Of a stretch of 64,000 nt of DNA, positions 26,785-35,457 are shown piece after piece. This DNA comes from Micromonospora sp. WMMA1947 (GTDB lineage: Bacteria; Actinomycetota; Actinomycetes; Mycobacteriales; Micromonosporaceae). The notes below the pieces were generated by a model. That model made no database searches. It saw only the letters and a program-made list of their open reading frames with translations, and was not told where the DNA came from. Position numbers and translations under genes: made by a program. The stretch is taken from contig NZ_CP114909.1 in NCBI RefSeq assembly GCF_027497355.1, forward strand, positions 6,158,001 to 6,222,000. The letters are read 5' to 3'. Positions within the stretch are counted from its first letter, which is position 1; each line of letters starts with the position of its first letter.

Positions 26785-27375
26785 GTGAGCACCATGACCG
26801 CGCCCCTCCCCCCGTTCCTGGGGTACGTGCTCGCCGCGCCGGTCCTCGTGGCCGCCGCCGAACTCACTGTGGGATATCCGGCCACCGCCCGCACGCCGTC
26901 GCCGGACGTGGCCGGACTGCTCGGCCTCGGCGAGATCATGACGGCCACGGCCCTGCCCGGGGCGGCCCTGATCTCCGTCGAGGTCGGCCCGGACGGGACC
27001 GTGTCGTTCACGCCGCCGCCGGGCCGCTGCGGGTACGACTGCCACACCTCGGCCGCTGAACTGATCGCCGACGGGCTGTCGGTACCGCGCCGGCGCGTCC
27101 GCGTGCCACCGCCACGGCCGGCAGCGGGCCGGACCCGTCGCGCACCCCATCCGGCCGCCGGCACCCGTACCCCGCTCCGGGTCGCCGTGGCGGTGGCCCG
27201 GCGACGGCTGCTGGAGGCCGCGTCGGCGGCGCTCGGCACGCCCGTCGCCGACCTGCGGCTCGCGGCCGGCGCCGTCACCGACGGCGCGGGCCGCCGCGTC
27301 GACATCGGCGCCCTCGCCGGCTCCGCCGCCAGCACCAGCACGATCGCCGTGCCGGTCGACCTCGAGCCACGATGA
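26785..27375 (+). pseudogene. Probable N-terminal relic of an OxiB-like molybdopterin aldehyde dehydrogenase subunit
   Basis: A 196-residue open frame that I do not recognise as a working protein. The opening FLGYVLAAPVLVAAAELTVG, then LISVEVGPDGTVSF, AELIADGLSVPRRRVRV and LRVAVAVARRRLLEAASAAL with GTPVADLRLAAGAVTDGAGR all resemble, in order, the first 200 residues of isoquinoline-oxidoreductase-type large subunits. The OxiB partner of Lcp in Streptomyces K30 belongs to that group. Where those proteins have a VGQG cofactor motif this one reads PPPGRCGYDCHTS, and the remaining ~500 residues with the Mo centre are missing. It sits 13 bp after lcp2. Either it is a decayed oxiB or a reduced accessory protein. 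No OxiA-like [2Fe-2S] gene is in the window. Family match is from memory. Confidence 0.55.
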
Positions 27376-27449
27376 CCGGCGCCGCCGATTCAACGGGCCT
27401 GTGCCGGGTAGCAGTCCGATGGACGGCACCGGAGAGGGGACATACAGGC

Positions 27450-28634
27450 ATGAAGGCACTGACCTGGCACGGCAAGCGGGACGTCCGCGTCGAGGACGTC
27501 CCGGACCCCCGGATCAAGGAGCCGACCGACGCGATCATCCGGATCACCTCGACCGCCATCTGCGGTTCCGACCTGCACCTGTACGAGGTGCTCGGGCCGT
27601 ACCTGAAGCCCGGCGACATCCTCGGGCACGAGCCGATGGGCATCGTCGAGGAGGTCGGATCCGGCGTGACCCGGCTCAAGAAGGGCGACCGGGTGGTCGT
27701 CCCGTTCAACATCTCCTGCGGCTCGTGCTGGATGTGCGAGCGGCAGCTCTACGCGCAGTGCGAGACCACGCAGGTGACCAGCCAGGGCAAGGGCGCGTCC
27801 CTGTTCGGCTACACCTCGCTGTACGGCTCGATCCCCGGGGGCCAGGCCGAGTACCTGCGCGTACCGCAGGCGCAGTTCGGCCCGATCACCATCCCGGACA
27901 GCGGCCCGGACGAGCGCTGGCTCTACCTGTCCGACATCCTGCCGACCGCCTGGCAGGCGGTGAAGTACGCGGACACCCCGCCCGGCGGCACGCTCGCCGT
28001 GTTCGGGCTCGGCCCGGTCGGCCAGTTCAGCGCCCGGATCGGCCGCCACCTGGGCGCCGGCCGGGTGATCGGCCTGGACCTGGTGCCGGAGCGGCTGGAG
28101 ATGGCCCGCCGCCACGGCATCGAGGTGCTCGACGTCAGCCAGCTCGACGACGTGCCCGGCGCGCTCATCGACCTGGTCGACGGGCGCGGCCCGGACGCGG
28201 TGATCGACGCGGTCGGCATGGAGGCGCACGGCGCGCCGCTGGGCAAGATGGCCCAGACCGCCGCCGGGCTGCTGCCCGACAAGCTGGCCCAGGCCATGAC
28301 CGACAAGGCCGGTGTGGACCGGCTCGTGGTGCTGCACGCCGCGCTCAAGGCGGTCCGGCGCGGAGGCACCGTGTCGATCTCCGGCGTGTACGGCGGCGAG
28401 CAGGACCCGATGCCGCTGATGGAGATGTTCGACAGGGGCATCCAGCTGCGCATGGGGCAGTGCCACGTGCGGCGCTGGGTCGACGAGATCATCCCGCTGC
28501 TGGAGCGCGACGACGACCCGCTGGGCGTGGAGGACCTGCGCACCCACCGGCTGCCGCTGACCGACGCGCCGGGGGCGTACGAGATGTTCCAGAAGAAGGA
28601 GGACGGCTGCGTCAAGGTCGTGCTCGCGCCGTGA
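27450..28634 (+). CDS. Zinc-dependent alcohol dehydrogenase (formaldehyde dehydrogenase-like)
   Basis: A 394-residue medium-chain dehydrogenase. Catalytic zinc ligands Cys38, His60 and Glu61 (ILGHEP) and structural-zinc cysteines 90, 93, 96 and 104 are present. The NAD-binding motif is VFGLGPVGQFSARIGRHLGA. The long loop and the TSQGKGASLFGYTSLYGSIPGGQAEYLR region resemble glutathione-independent formaldehyde dehydrogenases, but the substrate is open. ATG 27450 gives the usual MKALTWHGKRDVRVEDVPDP start; an ATG at 27372 overlaps the preceding stop in the same frame and would add 26 unusual residues. The stop overlaps the next SDR start (GTGA). Confidence 0.88.
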   Translation: MKALTWHGKRDVRVEDVPDPRIKEPTDAIIRITSTAICGSDLHLYEVLGPYLKPGDILGHEPMGIVEEVGSGVTRLKKGDRVVVPFNISCGSCWMCERQLYAQCETTQVTSQGKGASLFGYTSLYGSIPGGQAEYLRVPQAQFGPITIPDSGPDERWLYLSDILPTAWQAVKYADTPPGGTLAVFGLGPVGQFSARIGRHLGAGRVIGLDLVPERLEMARRHGIEVLDVSQLDDVPGALIDLVDGRGPDAVIDAVGMEAHGAPLGKMAQTAAGLLPDKLAQAMTDKAGVDRLVVLHAALKAVRRGGTVSISGVYGGEQDPMPLMEMFDRGIQLRMGQCHVRRWVDEIIPLLERDDDPLGVEDLRTHRLPLTDAPGAYEMFQKKEDGCVKVVLAP

Positions 28635-29575
28635 CCCGGACGGTGGTCGTCACCGGCGCGACCAGCGGGATCGGCCGGGCGACCGCCAGGGAGCTGGCGG
28701 GCCGCGGGGACCGGCTGGTCCTCGCGGCCCGCTCCCCCGCCACCCTCGACGAGGTACGCGACGAGTGCCGGGCGGCGGGCGCGCGGGCGATCGCCGTACC
28801 GATGGACGTGACAGAGCCCGGCGCGGTGGCCGCGCTCGCCGACGCGGCGCGAGCCGAGTTCGGCCGCGTCGACGCCTGGGTGCACACCGCCGCGGTGATG
28901 TCCTACGGCCGCTTCGACGAGACCCCGGCCGAGGTGTTCGAGCAGGTGGTCCGCACCGACCTGCTGGCCGCCGCCGCGGTGGCCCGGGAGGCGCTGCGCC
29001 GGTTCCGGGACAACGGCGGCGGCACACTCGTGCTCACCGGCTCGGTGCTCGGGCACATCACCGCCCCCTACATGAGCGGCTACGTGGCCGCCAAGTGGGG
29101 CCTGCAGGGGTTGGCCCGCACCCTGCAGCAGGAGGCGCGGGAGACGCCCGGCATCGCGATCTGCCTGGTCAACCCGGGCAGCGTCGACACACCCGTGTAC
29201 CGGCAGGCGGCCAACTACCTGGGCCGCGTCGGCCGGCCGCCGCCCCCGATCGCGTCGCCCGAACGGGTGGCGCGGGCCATCGCGCACTGCCTCGACCGGC
29301 CGCGCCGCGAGGTCTCGGTGGGACGGCTCAACGTGATCATGCGCTTCGGCTTCACCGCCCTGCCCGGCGTGTACGACGTGCTGGTCGGGCCGCTGATGCG
29401 CCTGGCCGGGCTGACCCGGACGCCGGTCGCCGCGCACCAGGGCATCGTGTTCACGCCCAACCCGGCCGGCGAGGCGGTCCGGGGCGGATGGCTGCCCGAC
29501 GTGTCCCAGGTGGTCCGGGCCGTGGGCGGACGCGCGGCCACTGTGGCGTCCGCGGTGCGGCGCCGGCTGCCCTGA
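28631..29575 (+). CDS. Short-chain dehydrogenase/reductase (SDR), second
   Basis: A 314-residue SDR. VVVTGATSGIGRATARELAG binds the cofactor, MDVTEPGAV follows, and Ser, Tyr and Lys of the active site are in LTGSVLGHITAPYMSGYVAAK. The C-terminal 80 residues (FTALPGVYDVLVGPLMRLAG onward) extend beyond a classical 250-residue SDR and may contact membrane. The GTG start overlaps the alcohol dehydrogenase stop by four bases, so the two are co-translated. The same frame is open upstream through the antisense-like region of the alcohol dehydrogenase gene, but that is not coding. Substrate unknown. Confidence 0.86.
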   Translation: MTRTVVVTGATSGIGRATARELAGRGDRLVLAARSPATLDEVRDECRAAGARAIAVPMDVTEPGAVAALADAARAEFGRVDAWVHTAAVMSYGRFDETPAEVFEQVVRTDLLAAAAVAREALRRFRDNGGGTLVLTGSVLGHITAPYMSGYVAAKWGLQGLARTLQQEARETPGIAICLVNPGSVDTPVYRQAANYLGRVGRPPPPIASPERVARAIAHCLDRPRREVSVGRLNVIMRFGFTALPGVYDVLVGPLMRLAGLTRTPVAAHQGIVFTPNPAGEAVRGGWLPDVSQVVRAVGGRAATVASAVRRRLP

Positions 29576-29643
29576 CCGTGGCGTGGGCGGGCCGGGACGA
29601 CTGTGGTTACCGTGTACGGCGGGACACGGCGGAGGGGACGAGC

Positions 29644-30792
29644 ATGCGGGAAGCAACGGGGCGGGAACCCGGCCGGACGCGCGGCGGGCGGGTGTGGAAG
29701 CTCGCCGGGCTGGCCGCCGTCGCCGGGCTGGCCTGGGCGGCGCGGGACGTACCGGCGCAACTCGGCGGCCGGCTCACCGGCACCCGGGCGGAACGGGCGG
29801 CCCGGTCACCGCGCTTTCGCGACGGCACGTTCCACAATCCGGCCGGCGCCAGCGCCACCATGGTCGCCGACCCGGGCCGCAACCTGCTCCGTGAGCTGAT
29901 CTTCGGCAAGCAGAAGCGGCGACCGGGCAGCCCGGTGCCGCTGCTGCGTCCGGGTGCCGCGCCCGCCGCCGCCGACCCGGCCCGCGAACTGAACGTCATC
30001 TGGTACGGCCACGCCTCCACGCTCGTCGAGATCGAGGGACACCGGGTGCTGCTCGACCCGGTGTGGAGCGACAGGTGCTCCCCGTCCGGGCTGGTCGGCC
30101 CGCGGCGCATCCACGAGCCGCCGGTCCGCCTGACCGACCTGCCCCCGCTGGACGCCGTGCTGATCTCGCACGACCACTACGACCACCTGGACATGGAGAC
30201 CGTCCGCCGGCTGGCCGATCTCCAGTCCGCGCCGTTCGTGGTGCCGCTGGGCGTCGGCGCCCACCTGGCCCGCTGGGGCGTACCCGAGCACCGCATCGTC
30301 GAGCTGGACTGGTCGGAGAGCCACCGGGTCGGCGGCCTGACGCTCACCGCCACCGCCGCGCAGCACTTCTCCGGGCGCGGCCTGCGCCGCGACGGCACGC
30401 TCTGGAGCTCCTGGACGATCACCGGCGCGCACCGGAAGGTCTTCTACACCGGCGACTCCGGCTACTTCGATGGGTACGCCGCGATCGGCGCCGAGCACGG
30501 CCCGTTCGACCTGACGCTCATGCAGATCGGCGCGTACGACAGGGCCTGGCCGCACATCCACATGTTCCCGGAGGAGGCGGTCGCCGCCCACCTCGACGTG
30601 CGCGGCGGGCTGCTGGTGCCGGTGCACTGGGGCACGTTCAACCTGGCCCTGCACGACTGGTCCGAGCCGGTGGACCGGCTCTGGGCCGAGGCGAAGGCGC
30701 GCGACGTCCGGCTGGCAGTGCCGCGTCCCGGTGAGCGGGTGGTGGTGGACGAGCCGCCGGCGGTGGACGGGTGGTGGCAGGCGGTCGCCTGA
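29644..30792 (+). CDS. MBL-fold metallo-hydrolase (NAPE-PLD/UlaG-like) with N-terminal membrane segment
   Basis: A 382-residue protein. A hydrophobic stretch at residues 19-34 follows basic residues, so it is probably anchored or exported. The metal site is H176-x-H178-x-D180-H181 in ISHDHYDHLD, with further ligands in QHFSGR, FYTGDSGYFDG and PVHWGTFN. The layout (NVIWYGHASTLVEIEGHRVLLDPVWSDRCSP) resembles N-acylphosphatidylethanolamine phospholipase D-like hydrolases. GGAGGGG lies 6 bases before the ATG. It ends the rightward run that begins with lcp2, but whether it takes part in that pathway is unclear; it could act on lipids or lactones. Confidence 0.85.
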   Translation: MREATGREPGRTRGGRVWKLAGLAAVAGLAWAARDVPAQLGGRLTGTRAERAARSPRFRDGTFHNPAGASATMVADPGRNLLRELIFGKQKRRPGSPVPLLRPGAAPAAADPARELNVIWYGHASTLVEIEGHRVLLDPVWSDRCSPSGLVGPRRIHEPPVRLTDLPPLDAVLISHDHYDHLDMETVRRLADLQSAPFVVPLGVGAHLARWGVPEHRIVELDWSESHRVGGLTLTATAAQHFSGRGLRRDGTLWSSWTITGAHRKVFYTGDSGYFDGYAAIGAEHGPFDLTLMQIGAYDRAWPHIHMFPEEAVAAHLDVRGGLLVPVHWGTFNLALHDWSEPVDRLWAEAKARDVRLAVPRPGERVVVDEPPAVDGWWQAVA

Positions 30793-30877
30793 GACGCGCC
30801 GAAAAAACCGGACAAGGCATTCTTCTGCGCATATTTGCGTACTCTGTTCGCTGACGAGTCAGCGGCCGGAGGACAGC

Positions 30878-31579
30878 ATGCAGGTTCGCCTCTCCCCAGG
30901 CGTGGAAGATCTCCGTACACCCACCCCGCCGGCGAGCGGCGCCGCGGCCGTCAAGCGGGGTGTCGACGTCGTCGTGTCGGCCACGGCCCTGCTGGTGGCG
31001 GCGCCGGTCCTCGCCGTGGTCGCGGTCGCGGTGCTGCTCGGGATGGGCCGTCCGATCATCTTCCGGCAGCGGCGGATCGGCCGGCACGGCCGGGAGTTCA
31101 CCATCCTGAAGTTCCGGTCGATGGCGGGCGGGGGCGACGGCTTCTCCCCCGGCGACGACCAGGCGCGGCTGACGCCCCTGGGGCGGTGGCTGCGGGCCAC
31201 GAGCCTGGACGAGCTGCCCAGCCTCTGGAACATCCTGCGCGGTGACATGAGCCTCGTCGGCCCGCGCCCGTTCCCCACCAGCTACCGCGACCTCTACACA
31301 CCGCGGGAGTTCCGCCGGCACGACGTCCGGCCCGGCCTCACCGGGCTCGCGCAGGTGAACGGCCGCAACGCGCTGGGCTGGGCGGAGCGTTTCGCCTACG
31401 ACCTGCACTACGTGGAGCACTGGAGCCTGCGGCTGGACGCCCGCATCCTGGCGCGGACCGCGGTCGCCGTGCTCCGCCGGCAGGGCATCAGCGCGCCCGG
31501 CGCCGCCACCGCACACGAGTTCCGCGGCACCGCCTCGGAGCAGGCCGTGGCGGCGACCGCGGGAAGCGGATCCCGGTGA
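30878..31579 (+). CDS. Sugar-phosphate transferase (PglC/WcaJ-type, polyprenol-phosphate acceptor)
   Basis: A 233-residue initiating transferase that moves a phospho-sugar from a nucleotide sugar onto a lipid carrier at the membrane. One hydrophobic helix (residues 26-50) precedes the catalytic core: RQRRIGRHGREFTILKFRSM, LRATSLDELPSLWNILRGDM and SLVGPRPF. The size fits the small PglC class without the extra N-terminal membrane domain of WcaJ. ATG 30878 has GGAGG 5 bases upstream; a longer frame from 30731 overlaps the MBL gene and is rejected. A TACTCT box at 30840-30845 is a possible -10. The next gene, a PglD-type acetyltransferase, overlaps its stop (GTGA). Confidence 0.9.
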   Translation: MQVRLSPGVEDLRTPTPPASGAAAVKRGVDVVVSATALLVAAPVLAVVAVAVLLGMGRPIIFRQRRIGRHGREFTILKFRSMAGGGDGFSPGDDQARLTPLGRWLRATSLDELPSLWNILRGDMSLVGPRPFPTSYRDLYTPREFRRHDVRPGLTGLAQVNGRNALGWAERFAYDLHYVEHWSLRLDARILARTAVAVLRRQGISAPGAATAHEFRGTASEQAVAATAGSGSR

Positions 31580-32220
31580 GCCTCGACCTCGTCGTCGTCG
31601 GGTGCGGCGGCCACGGCCGGGAGATCGCCCAGATCGTGGCGGCGGTGAACGAGTCCGCGGCCCGGCCACCCTGGCGGCTGGCCGGCTTCGTCGACGACGA
31701 CCCGTCCGAGTCGAACCGTAAACGCGCCGAGGCGTGCGGCGCCCCGTTCCTCGGGACCCTGGCGGCGATCGGTCAGCTACCGCCGGAGACCCACGTCGTC
31801 ATCGGGGTGGGCGACCCACGGGTCCGGCAGAAGGTGGCCGCCCGGATCGACACGTACCGCAGGCCGGCGGCGAGCCTCGTCCACCCGGACGCCACCGTCG
31901 GCCCGGACCTGGTGTCGGCCGAGGGCCTCGTGGTGTTCGCCGGTGGCCGGATCACCACGAACGTCACCGCCGGACGGCACCTGCACGTCAACCAGAACGC
32001 CACGCTCGCGCACGACTGCGTGGTCGGCGACTACGTCTCCCTGCATCCGCTCGCGGCCGTGTCGGGCGACTGCCACCTGGGCACCGCCGCGCTGATCGGC
32101 GCGGGCGCCGTGGTGCTCCAGGGCCTGCGCGTCGGCACCGGCGCTACGGTCGGCGCCGGCGCGTGCGTGGTGCGCGACGTGCCGCCGCAGACAGTGGTCA
32201 AGGGCGTGCCGGCGCGCTGA
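31576..32220 (+). CDS. PglD/NeuD-type sugar O/N-acetyltransferase
   Basis: A 214-residue protein with an N-terminal nucleotide-sugar-binding unit (LVVVGCGGHGREIAQIVAAV) and a left-handed beta-helix of hexapeptide repeats from about residue 104. His146 in NQNATLAHDCVVG matches the catalytic base of PglD-like enzymes. It would acetylate the 4-amino group of a UDP-sugar made by an aminotransferase such as the DegT-type protein at 39560-40690. The sugar would then be loaded by the PglC-like transferase encoded just upstream. Stop codons of this gene and the convergent dGTPase gene are only 7 bp apart. Confidence 0.87.
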   Translation: MSLDLVVVGCGGHGREIAQIVAAVNESAARPPWRLAGFVDDDPSESNRKRAEACGAPFLGTLAAIGQLPPETHVVIGVGDPRVRQKVAARIDTYRRPAASLVHPDATVGPDLVSAEGLVVFAGGRITTNVTAGRHLHVNQNATLAHDCVVGDYVSLHPLAAVSGDCHLGTAALIGAGAVVLQGLRVGTGATVGAGACVVRDVPPQTVVKGVPAR

Positions 32221-32227
32221 GCCGTCC

Positions 32228-33739
32228 TCAGAGCACGAAGGCGTCCGTCCACAGCGCGCCCGAGCGGCCCGACAACGCGTCCAGCATCGCCACCGCCTGA
32301 CCGTCGGTGAGCTGCGCGACGAAGTCGATGATGGCCCGGCCCCGGGCCCGGCCGATCCGGTCCGGGGTACGCGGGTGCAGCTCCGCCTCGGCCAGCTCCA
32401 CCAGGTCGTGCAGCCGGCGCGGCAGCCGGGACTCCTCGTCCGGGTCCAGCAGCCACTCCCAGAGCGCCTCCACCAGCGTGCCCAGCAGCCGGGCCTGGCC
32501 GCGCTGGTGCAGGGCCAGGTCCGGGCGGGCCAGCACGAACCGGTGGTGCACGAACTTGAGCACCTGCACCTCGTGCCACTGCGCCTTCGCCAGCAGCACG
32601 TAGCCGGAGCGGACGTCCGGGTCCGGTGTCACGGTGATGGCGTCCACGAAGCGGGTGGACCAGCGGGCGGAGAACCGGGCGACGTACTGCTCCGCCTCGA
32701 TCGAGCCGTCGAACGGCAGCGCCAGCAGCCCTTCCACCAGTTCCTCGCGCACATGCTCGACCGCGTCGGCGAACGCCTCGTCGTCGGCGATCCAGCCGTC
32801 CTTGCGGTGCAGTTGCCGGCGCAGCCGCTCGATCGCCGCGCCCGGCCGCCGGCCCGCCGCCTCCAGCGCCGAAGCGGTGATCGACCGCAGGTGCCCGCAC
32901 TCGCGCTGCCAGGCCATCAGCTCGGCCGCCACGGTGCCCTGCTGCAGCACCCCGACGCGGTAGAAGTCCTCCACGTCGTGGATCGCGTACGCGATGTCGT
33001 CGGCGGTGTCCATCACCGACGCCTCGGGGGTCTGCTGCCAGTCCGGGATCCGCCCGGCGAACGGCTCCCGCGCCTGGCGCAGGTCGTCCAGCTCGGTGCG
33101 GTACGCGCCGAACTTCACCGAGCCGCTCTCCGGGTCCTCCGGCGGGGCCGCCGCGCCCCGGGGCGCCGGTTCGAGGTGGCGCGGGTGCGGGTCGGGATGG
33201 TCCAGCCGGGTCCACGGGTACTTCAGCATCGCGGCCCGGACCGCGGCGGTCAGATCCAGTCCGGTGGTCGCCGCGCCACGGATCTCGGTGCTGGTGACGA
33301 TCCGGTACGACTGGGCGTTGCCCTCGAATCCGTCGGCCAGCCCGAGCCGCTGCCGGGCCAGCCGGTCGAGCACCCGCTCCCCCAGGTGCCCGAACGGCGG
33401 GTGCCCGAGGTCGTGCGCGAGCGCGGCGGCCTCCACCACCTCCGGGTCGCAGCCGCCGAGCTTGTCCAGCAGGGCCCGGTGCGCCGGATCGGCGGTCAGC
33501 CGCTCGGCGATCGCGCGGGCCACCTGGGCCACCTTCAGGCTGTGGGTCAGCCGGTTGTGTACGAGCAGCCCCGATCCGCCCGGGCTGATCACCTGGGTCA
33601 CGCCGCCCAGCCGGGCGAAGAACGGCGACCCGACGATCCGGTCCCGGTCGGCCCGGAACGGGCCGGCGGCCAGGTCGCCGAGCGCCCGGGCGCTGCCTCC
33701 GAAGAGCCGCCGGGCCCGCGGATCCGCAGGTACCTCCAT
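32228..33739 (-). CDS. dgt: Deoxyguanosinetriphosphate triphosphohydrolase-like HD protein
   Basis: A 503-residue protein with the HD phosphohydrolase signature: HNRLTHSLKVAQ (His66), AHDLGHPPFGH (His109-Asp110) and a later MDTADDIAYAIHD aspartate. Enzymes of this type split dGTP to deoxyguanosine and triphosphate. A proline-rich insert near residues 175-205 (PDPHPRHLEPAPRGAAAPPEDPE) lies between core helices. ATG 33739 is chosen because TAGCGT, a good -10 box, ends exactly 7 bases upstream; GTG at 33748 lies inside that promoter. It is transcribed alone, convergent with the acetyltransferase gene. Confidence 0.9.
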   Translation of the reverse strand: MEVPADPRARRLFGGSARALGDLAAGPFRADRDRIVGSPFFARLGGVTQVISPGGSGLLVHNRLTHSLKVAQVARAIAERLTADPAHRALLDKLGGCDPEVVEAAALAHDLGHPPFGHLGERVLDRLARQRLGLADGFEGNAQSYRIVTSTEIRGAATTGLDLTAAVRAAMLKYPWTRLDHPDPHPRHLEPAPRGAAAPPEDPESGSVKFGAYRTELDDLRQAREPFAGRIPDWQQTPEASVMDTADDIAYAIHDVEDFYRVGVLQQGTVAAELMAWQRECGHLRSITASALEAAGRRPGAAIERLRRQLHRKDGWIADDEAFADAVEHVREELVEGLLALPFDGSIEAEQYVARFSARWSTRFVDAITVTPDPDVRSGYVLLAKAQWHEVQVLKFVHHRFVLARPDLALHQRGQARLLGTLVEALWEWLLDPDEESRLPRRLHDLVELAEAELHPRTPDRIGRARGRAIIDFVAQLTDGQAVAMLDALSGRSGALWTDAFVL

Positions 33740-33752
33740 GATCGCCACGCTA
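33740..33752 (-). promoter_or_regulatory. -10 box for a leaderless dgt transcript
   Basis: On the minus strand TAGCGT (33752 to 33747) is followed by 7 bases and ATG 33739. The hexamer is the same as at sdhC and glgC. No -35 resemblance is seen. Confidence 0.45.
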
Positions 33753-33788
33753 GCGCAGCCGTACCGGACGGCGGGCCGCGACCTGTGC

Positions 33789-35249
33789 CTAGGCCAGCGG
33801 GGGCGCGTCCCCCAGCACCAGACCGGGTGCCGCCGGCAGCCAGTAGCCGAGGTAGGTGCCGGCGGTGACCTGGTAGCTCAGGCGCCCGTTCACCCAGGCG
33901 CTGGCGCTGAGGAACGCGCCCGAGGCGCGCGGGAAGGTGACGGTCTTGGACCCGACGACCTGCCACCTGCTGTCGTACGCGTAGCCGGTGTAGGTGCCGG
34001 GCTCGACGGTCAGCAGCCGGGTGGGCGCGTACGTGTGCTCGACGAACTTCCCGGCGAGCCACCGGTTCTGCGCGTCCTCCGCCACGAACATGCCGGCGAA
34101 CACCCCGTTCGCCATGCGGTAGTGCACGCCCCGGCCGGTCACCCGGACGCGCTGGTCGGCGGTGGCGGTGGAGAACCGGATCAGGTTGATCGACTTCTGC
34201 GCGACGACCCGGCCGGCGGCGTCGAACTGGTAGGCGACGTGGGAGCCGGGACCGAACCACACGATGCCGTCGACAGGCGGGTACGGGTAGTCGGCGCGCA
34301 GCACGTCGGCGTACGCGGCGAACACGCCGGCGTGGGTGAGCTGGTGCAGCGCGAGCATCTGCTGGGTGTGCACCTGGTGGTAGCTCGGGTAGGACCGGGC
34401 GCAGCCGACCGAATAGCGGCTGGCCCACTGCGGGACGCGCAGCGTGGCCGGCACGTAGCGCCGCACCGTCGTGGCCGTCCCGTCCATCAGGCTCACCGCC
34501 CGGCTGTCCCGGGTGATCCGCCAGTAGTCGTACACGCCGTAGAACGCGTAGATCATGCCGTTGAGGACCCGTTCCCCGCGCACACCCGGGCTGTCCGGAT
34601 ACTCCTCCAGCCACAGGTAGCCGTCCGTGTCGGTCCAACTCACCCAGGGCACCCCGAGCTGTGGTCCGAGGGTGAGGCTGAGGAACGTACGGTCCGCCGC
34701 CGTACGCCAGGTGGCGTCGCCGGTCACCTCGTACAGCCGGACGAACAGGCTGAGCAGTTCCCCCTGTGCCATCGCGCTGTACCAGGGCGCCTGGAGCACC
34801 AGCCCGGTGCACCGGGGCAGGTCGAAGGGGTACGAGTACCACCACGCGCCGCGGGACTCCACCTTGCGGTCCAGGTTCCGCCGCGCCTGCGCGATCGCCC
34901 GGTCGAGGAAGAACCGGTCGCCCGTGACCTGGTAGGCGTTGAGGTTGTCCAGTCCCCAGTCGGCCTGGACCACCGGGTGGTCGTACAGCGCACCCTGCCA
35001 AGTGAAGAGCCGTACCCCGGAGGCGTCGTGCGCCAGCGGGTCGGTCCGCGGGACTGTCATCTGTCGCGAGGTCGGTGAGACCGAGCCGGGCAGCAGGCGC
35101 GGCAGGTAGCCGTCCCGGGCGTACGCGGTGAGCGTCGCGCTCCGCCCGGAGAGTGCGGTGGCGGCCGCCGCGCCGGTCACCGGCGTCCCCGTCAGGCCGA
35201 CGGCGAGCACCGCCGCCACCCACGCGCGCCAGGCCAGCCGGATCCTCAT
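33789..35249 (-). CDS. Secreted D-glucuronyl C5-epimerase-like protein
   Basis: A 486-residue exported protein. A signal peptide (about residues 1-31, cut near GAAAA) precedes an alpha/alpha-barrel domain. DNLNAYQVTGDRFFLDRAI, GAWWYSYPF, then GLVLQAPWYSAMAQGELLSLFV and GYLWLEEYPDSP with LNGMIYAFYGVYDYWRIT are typical of the C-terminal domain of heparosan-type glucuronyl C5-epimerases. The last ~140 residues look like a beta-rich appendage. GGAGG lies 4 bases before the ATG. A role in modifying a uronic-acid polymer at the cell surface is possible, and fits its place among polysaccharide genes, but bacterial members also occur as generic glycan-binding proteins. Confidence 0.75.
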   Translation of the reverse strand: MRIRLAWRAWVAAVLAVGLTGTPVTGAAAATALSGRSATLTAYARDGYLPRLLPGSVSPTSRQMTVPRTDPLAHDASGVRLFTWQGALYDHPVVQADWGLDNLNAYQVTGDRFFLDRAIAQARRNLDRKVESRGAWWYSYPFDLPRCTGLVLQAPWYSAMAQGELLSLFVRLYEVTGDATWRTAADRTFLSLTLGPQLGVPWVSWTDTDGYLWLEEYPDSPGVRGERVLNGMIYAFYGVYDYWRITRDSRAVSLMDGTATTVRRYVPATLRVPQWASRYSVGCARSYPSYHQVHTQQMLALHQLTHAGVFAAYADVLRADYPYPPVDGIVWFGPGSHVAYQFDAAGRVVAQKSINLIRFSTATADQRVRVTGRGVHYRMANGVFAGMFVAEDAQNRWLAGKFVEHTYAPTRLLTVEPGTYTGYAYDSRWQVVGSKTVTFPRASGAFLSASAWVNGRLSYQVTAGTYLGYWLPAAPGLVLGDAPPLA

Positions 35250-35457
35250 GGGACCTCCAAGGTCGGGAGTGTCCTCCCATCCCAGCAACCGCATGTCGCT
35301 TTTGCCAGCCTCCTTTCATCATGCGTGGAATAGACGCACATAACATGAGTATTCGTGACTGTTACCGACCCTCCGGCGAGGCGGGCGGGCGCGCACGCCG
35401 GTCGCGGGCCGGGACGGCAGAATGCACGGGAACCCACCCGAGAAGGCGGATCAGATC

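Noticed and set aside
6000..30800. Polyketide or other natural-product gene cluster as an alternative reading of the island
   Set aside because: There is no ketosynthase, carrier protein, peptide synthetase or terpene synthase; the enzymes present are those of CoA-ester degradation.
30731..30877. 49-residue N-terminal extension of the PglC-like transferase
   Set aside because: It overlaps the end of the MBL gene in another frame and lacks a start signal, while GGAGG stands before ATG 30878.
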